Below are positions 61,059-64,000 of a stretch of 64,000 bases of DNA, piece by piece (the stretch's first letter is position 1; each line of letters opens with the position of its first letter). Under the pieces are notes generated by a model. The model was not told the DNA's origin, searched no databases, and worked only from the letters and a program-made list of their open reading frames with translations. The position numbers and the translations under genes were made by a program. Source of the DNA: Plantactinospora soyae (lineage in GTDB: Bacteria > Actinomycetota > Actinomycetes > Mycobacteriales > Micromonosporaceae); contig NZ_JADBEB010000001.1 of assembly GCF_014874095.1 (NCBI RefSeq), positions 744,001 through 808,000 of the forward strand, in the 5' to 3' direction.

Positions 61059-62325
61059 CGTCGGGGTCGGGATCGAGGGCGGGATCGGCGGCCGGGGAGG
61101 GCCGCCGATCCAACTCCCGCCAGACCGGCAGGACGAACGGCAGCAGGGTCACCACCAGGTACGCCGAGCCGAACAGCAGGAATGCCGCCGGCAGTCCCAG
61201 TCCCTGGACGGCCGCCCCGCCGAGCAGGCCGCCGAGTGGGATGCCGGCCCAGGCCGCCGCCTGGGTCAGCCCGAGCACCCGGGCCCGTAGATGTTCGGGA
61301 ATCCGTTCGAAGCCGACCGCGCCGAGAATCGGGTTGATCGCGGCGATCGACACCCCGGCGACGAAGGACACCAGGTAGATCGCCCAGAGCGGGTCCAGGA
61401 GGGCGAGCGCGACGAACCTGGGTGCGCCGGCGATCAGGAAGCCCACCGCGAAGATCGCGAACCGGGGCACCCGGGGCGCGACGACGGTGAATACCACGTT
61501 GCCCAGTACCGCACCCAGGGCGAACGAGCCGGTCAGGAAGCCGAGCGCGGCCGAGGATCCGACGACCTCCTTGGCCCAGACCGGAAGCAGGACCGAGTTG
61601 TAGGCGGCGTCCGCCAGGTTGGTGACGAAGAGCAGCAGAATCATGCCGTGCACCAGCGAATCACCGCGCACGAAGCGCAGGCCGGCGCGGAGCGCGGTCA
61701 GGTACGGCTCCCGTTCGGCGGCGCGGGCCGCCAACTCCGGGCCACCGAACCGCCGGGCCGGTAGCGCCAGTGCCAACAGGACCGCCCCGACGGCGAAGCT
61801 CGCGGCGTCGATCAGCAGCACCGTCGGGGCGTCGAAGACGGCGACCAGCAGGCCGGCCAGCGGGGCGCCGAGCAGCGTACCGAGCCGGCTCAGTCCGTCG
61901 TTCACACTCGTCGCCCGGGTCATCGGGGTGCCCGCCGCCGCGACGGCCTTCGGGAACATCACCCGCTTCGCCGAGTCGCTGAACCCCCGCAGCAGACCGG
62001 CCACGGCGACCAGGCCGACGAGGGTACCGAACTCGAGTCCGCCGGCCCGGTGCAGCAGCGGTACGGCGGCGACCGCCACCGCGCTGCCCAGGTCGGCGAC
62101 GATGCTGACCCGGCGGGCACCCAGCCGGTCGATCAGCGGACCACCGAGCGCGCAGGTGAGGACGAACGGCAGCATCTCGGCGAACGCCACCACCCCGGTC
62201 CGGGCCGCGCTGCCGGTGATGACGAGGGTGAACCAGGGCAGCGCGACCAGGCTCATCACGCTGCCGGTCGTCGAGATCGTGCCGGCGGTCAGCAATCCGA
62301 TCAGTGGCCGGCGGTCCCTACTCAT
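61036..62325 (-). CDS. MFS transporter, drug-efflux type
   Basis: This 429-residue membrane protein has twelve predicted helices in two bundles (first helix PLIGLLTAGTISTTGSVMSL; the loop 2-3 motif reads GGPLIDRLGARRVSIVAD). The sequence resembles MFS_3-type exporters such as enterobactin and macrolide exporters. ATG 62325 overlaps the 3' end of the upstream ArsR-type regulator by eight bases, so the two are coupled and the regulator likely controls export. The substrate is unknown. Its 3' end overlaps cutC by 23 bp. Confidence 0.92.
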   Translation of the reverse strand: MSRDRRPLIGLLTAGTISTTGSVMSLVALPWFTLVITGSAARTGVVAFAEMLPFVLTCALGGPLIDRLGARRVSIVADLGSAVAVAAVPLLHRAGGLEFGTLVGLVAVAGLLRGFSDSAKRVMFPKAVAAAGTPMTRATSVNDGLSRLGTLLGAPLAGLLVAVFDAPTVLLIDAASFAVGAVLLALALPARRFGGPELAARAAEREPYLTALRAGLRFVRGDSLVHGMILLLFVTNLADAAYNSVLLPVWAKEVVGSSAALGFLTGSFALGAVLGNVVFTVVAPRVPRFAIFAVGFLIAGAPRFVALALLDPLWAIYLVSFVAGVSIAAINPILGAVGFERIPEHLRARVLGLTQAAAWAGIPLGGLLGGAAVQGLGLPAAFLLFGSAYLVVTLLPFVLPVWRELDRRPSPAADPALDPDPDVTVVPSR

Positions 62326-62965
62326 CGTCGTCACCCCCGACCGACCCGTCGCCGTCCCCGACCGGCCCGTTGCCGTCCCCGGCCGGCTGGTCGGTGCCGG
62401 CGCGCTGCTGGAAGAAGGGCATGAGCTGCGCCTGTACGACGTACGTCTCGGCGCCGTCGGGTGCGGGAACGTCGGGATCGTCGCGCCGGTAGCGGCCGAG
62501 CAGTTCGTGTACCGCCTCGTAGAGTTCGGTCGCCTCGGCGACGGTCAGCCGGAACCGCCAGTCGCTGAGGGTGGACTTGCCCTCCCACTCCTCGGGGATG
62601 TTCCCCAGTTCGTTCACCCAGCGGTCGACCCGGTCGGCGTAGAGCGAGGCGACGGCCCGCATGTAGGTCTCGATGTCCGCCAGCGCGTCCCGGCCCACCT
62701 CGCGGTCGAGAATCGTTCCCTTGTGGGCCGCCCGCCACCACCGTTCCCGGCCCGGACCGCGTTTGGGTTCCTCGACCACGAAGCCGTACTGGGCGAGTTG
62801 CCGCAGGTGGTAGCTGGTGGCGCCGGTCGACTGGCTGAGCCGCTGGGCGAGCAGGGTGGCCGTGGCGGGACCGTCCTCCCGGAGCACGTCGAGCATCCGT
62901 ACCCGCAGCGGGTGGGCGAGACCGCGCAGCGACGTCGGACTGAGTCGTACCTCATCCCTGGACAT
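62318..62965 (-). CDS. ArsR-type helix-turn-helix regulator with acidic tail
   Basis: This 215-residue regulator has an N-terminal ArsR-like winged helix (LSPTSLRGLAHPLRVRMLDV, ATATLLAQRLSQSTGATSYH, LRQLAQYGFVVEEPKRG), a helical middle domain with Trp-rich ERWWRAAHKG, and a repetitive Gly/Asp C-terminus (GDGNGPVGDGDGSVGGDDDE). No metal-binding Cys motif is visible, so it is of the non-metal, multidrug-sensing type common in actinobacteria. ATG 62965 has no close ribosome site. An inverted repeat at 62981-63002 is a good operator. It is co-transcribed with the MFS exporter. Confidence 0.88.
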   Translation of the reverse strand: MSRDEVRLSPTSLRGLAHPLRVRMLDVLREDGPATATLLAQRLSQSTGATSYHLRQLAQYGFVVEEPKRGPGRERWWRAAHKGTILDREVGRDALADIETYMRAVASLYADRVDRWVNELGNIPEEWEGKSTLSDWRFRLTVAEATELYEAVHELLGRYRRDDPDVPAPDGAETYVVQAQLMPFFQQRAGTDQPAGDGNGPVGDGDGSVGGDDDE

Positions 62966-62980
62966 GTTGGCAAAGGTATC

Positions 62981-63002
62981 CTTGCAAAGGTTTCTTTGCA
63001 AG
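62981..63002. promoter_or_regulatory. Operator dyad upstream of the ArsR-type/MFS operon
   Basis: CTTGCAAAG (62981-62989), GTTT, and CTTTGCAAG (62994-63002) form a perfect 9-bp inverted repeat 16 bp upstream of the regulator start. A third half-site, TTGGCAAAGG, lies at 62967-62976. Confidence 0.75.
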
Positions 63003-63046
63003 AGGAGGACAGTACGCCCGCCGCTCGTCGGTCAGTTGGAATCGGG

Positions 63047-64000
63047 TCAGTCCCCGGCGGGTGATCCGGCTGACCGGTCGCCGTGCCAGGAGCGCCAGAG
63101 TGCCGCGTACGAGCCACCGGCCGCGACGAGTTCGGCGTGCGGCCCCAGTTCGGTGATCCGGCCGTCCTCCACCACCGCCACCCGGTCCGCGTCGTGCGCG
63201 GAGTGCAGCCGGTGCGCGATCGCGACGACGGTACGGCCCCGCAGCACCGCCGCCAGCGACCGCTCCAGGTGACGGGCGGCCCGTGGATCGAGCAGTGACG
63301 TCGCCTCGTCCAGCACCAGCGTGTGCGGATCGCTGAGCACCAGCCGGGCGAGCGCGAGTTGCTGGGCCTGGGCCGCCGAGAGCGGATGCCCGCCGGAGCC
63401 GACCGTCGTGTCCAGTCCGTCCGGCAGTTGCTCCGCCCAATCGAGCGCGTCGACGGCGGCGAGCGCGTCGCGTACCCGCTCGTCCGTGGCGTCCGGCCGG
63501 GCCATCGTGAGATTGTCGCGGAGCGTACCGAGGAAGACGTGGTGTTCCTGGGTGACCAGCGCGACCTCGGTGCGCAGCTCGGCCAGCGGCAGGTCCGCCA
63601 GCGGCACCCCGCCGACGGTGACCGACCCGGCGCCCGGACGGTGGATGCCGGCGAGCAGTCGACCGAGGGTGGACTTGCCCGCCCCGGACGGGCCGACCAC
63701 GGCCAGCCGTTCCCCCGGCGCCAGCTCCAGCGTGACGCCGTGCAACACGTCCCGCCCCTGCTGGTACGCGTACCGGACGTCGCGGGCGGCCAGCCGCCGT
63801 CCTCCCGGCAGTTCTCCGGCCCGCTGTCCTTCCGGCTGCTCTCCGGCCCGCTGTTCCTCCGTCTGTCCTCCGGGCCGCTGTCCTTCCGTCTGTTCTCCGG
63901 GCCGCTGTCCTTCCGTCTGTTCTCCGGCTGGCGTCTGCCCGTCGGCTCGGGGCGCCGCCGGACGGGGCGATCCGGCGGCCGGATCGTCGTCGGCGGGCCG
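63047..64000 (-). CDS. ABC exporter, C-terminal ATPase part (5' end beyond window)
   Basis: The minus-strand frame is open from the stop at 63047-63049 to the right edge, 318 codons, so the membrane domain lies outside. The ATPase domain (last ~240 residues) has Walker A GPSGAGKST, Q-loop VTQEHHVFLGT, Walker B TLVLDEATSLLD and switch His in IAHRLHS. The signature is LSAAQAQQLALARL, not LSGGQ, a variant known in heterodimeric exporters. Before it is a ~70-residue repetitive Glu/Gln/Gly/Arg-rich linker (GQRPGEQTE units, encoded by tandem repeats at ~63811-63940) separating it from the membrane domain. Substrate unknown. Confidence 0.9.
   Translation of the reverse strand, partial: RPADDDPAAGSPRPAAPRADGQTPAGEQTEGQRPGEQTEGQRPGGQTEEQRAGEQPEGQRAGELPGGRRLAARDVRYAYQQGRDVLHGVTLELAPGERLAVVGPSGAGKSTLGRLLAGIHRPGAGSVTVGGVPLADLPLAELRTEVALVTQEHHVFLGTLRDNLTMARPDATDERVRDALAAVDALDWAEQLPDGLDTTVGSGGHPLSAAQAQQLALARLVLSDPHTLVLDEATSLLDPRAARHLERSLAAVLRGRTVVAIAHRLHSAHDADRVAVVEDGRITELGPHAELVAAGGSYAALWRSWHGDRSAGSPAGD

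Overview
The window is high-G+C, densely coded DNA from a filamentous actinobacterium, most likely a Micromonosporaceae genus (Micromonospora-like). The evidence is the consistent G/C third-codon bias, frequent GTG starts, a WhiD/BldM pair, a GroES/GroEL1 operon with HrcA-type CIRCE sites, and gene orders that recur in Mycobacterium (sucD-sucC-M23 peptidase-pcrA-chorismate mutase) and Streptomyces (groES/groEL1, whiD, bldM, DUF5319, guaB, guaB3). The genus is inference. I saw no tRNA, rRNA, CRISPR array, complete insertion sequence, prophage or biosynthetic gene cluster; this is mainly core chromosome with accessory insertions.

Layout. 1-14.5 kb: a DUF6350/PerM-like membrane protein (cut by the left edge), sucD-sucC, a stand-alone B12-binding protein, two secreted M23 peptidases, an accessory block (SDR with a divergent MerR regulator, a decayed ORF, a flavin monooxygenase with a divergent GntR-TetR fusion regulator), then pcrA and chorismate mutase. 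The chorismate mutase is preceded by a leaderless Tyr/Phe-rich leader peptide and a strong terminator. 14.6-20.5 kb: a peptide ABC importer operon (oppA, B, C, D, F order). 20.9-30.9 kb: a MacRS-like two-component system with a PspC-domain kinase, two further PspC proteins, psd and pssA for phosphatidylethanolamine synthesis, and two adjacent double-Nudix proteins. 30.9-43.4 kb: guanine nucleotide synthesis (guaA, guaB3, guaB) interleaved with a ChoD-like GMC oxidoreductase, an LCP cell-wall ligase, a pair of related secreted proteins of unknown family, and an M1 peptidase lipoprotein. 42.4-48.5 kb: DUF5319, a BldM-like regulator with a degenerate receiver, WhiD, a membrane molybdopterin oxidoreductase, groEL1 and groES. 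48.5-64 kb: a methyltransferase, YbaK, a xylose-type ABC importer with its ROK regulator, a convergent second ROK regulator divergent from a glutamate-type ABC importer (ATPase, binding protein, two permeases), cutC, an MFS exporter with an ArsR-type regulator, and the 3' part of an ABC exporter that runs off the right edge.

How the parts fit. SucCD links the TCA cycle to succinyl-CoA, and the neighbouring B12-binding protein suggests a connection to methylmalonyl-CoA. GuaB, GuaB3 and GuaA act around GMP. PssA and Psd are consecutive enzymes encoded convergently. The transport operons each carry or adjoin their own regulator, and several divergent intergenic regions hold clear dyads that fit the adjacent regulator family (MerR, GntR plus TetR, ROK, ArsR, HrcA). 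Two kinds of dispersed intergenic element are visible: a G/C-rich element at 32473-32529 and 55486-55545, and an intercistronic element at 17602-17706 and 52947-53018 that bridges two genes with a coupled mini-ORF. The strongest lead for something undescribed is the candidate aromatic-amino-acid attenuator at 13829-13980.
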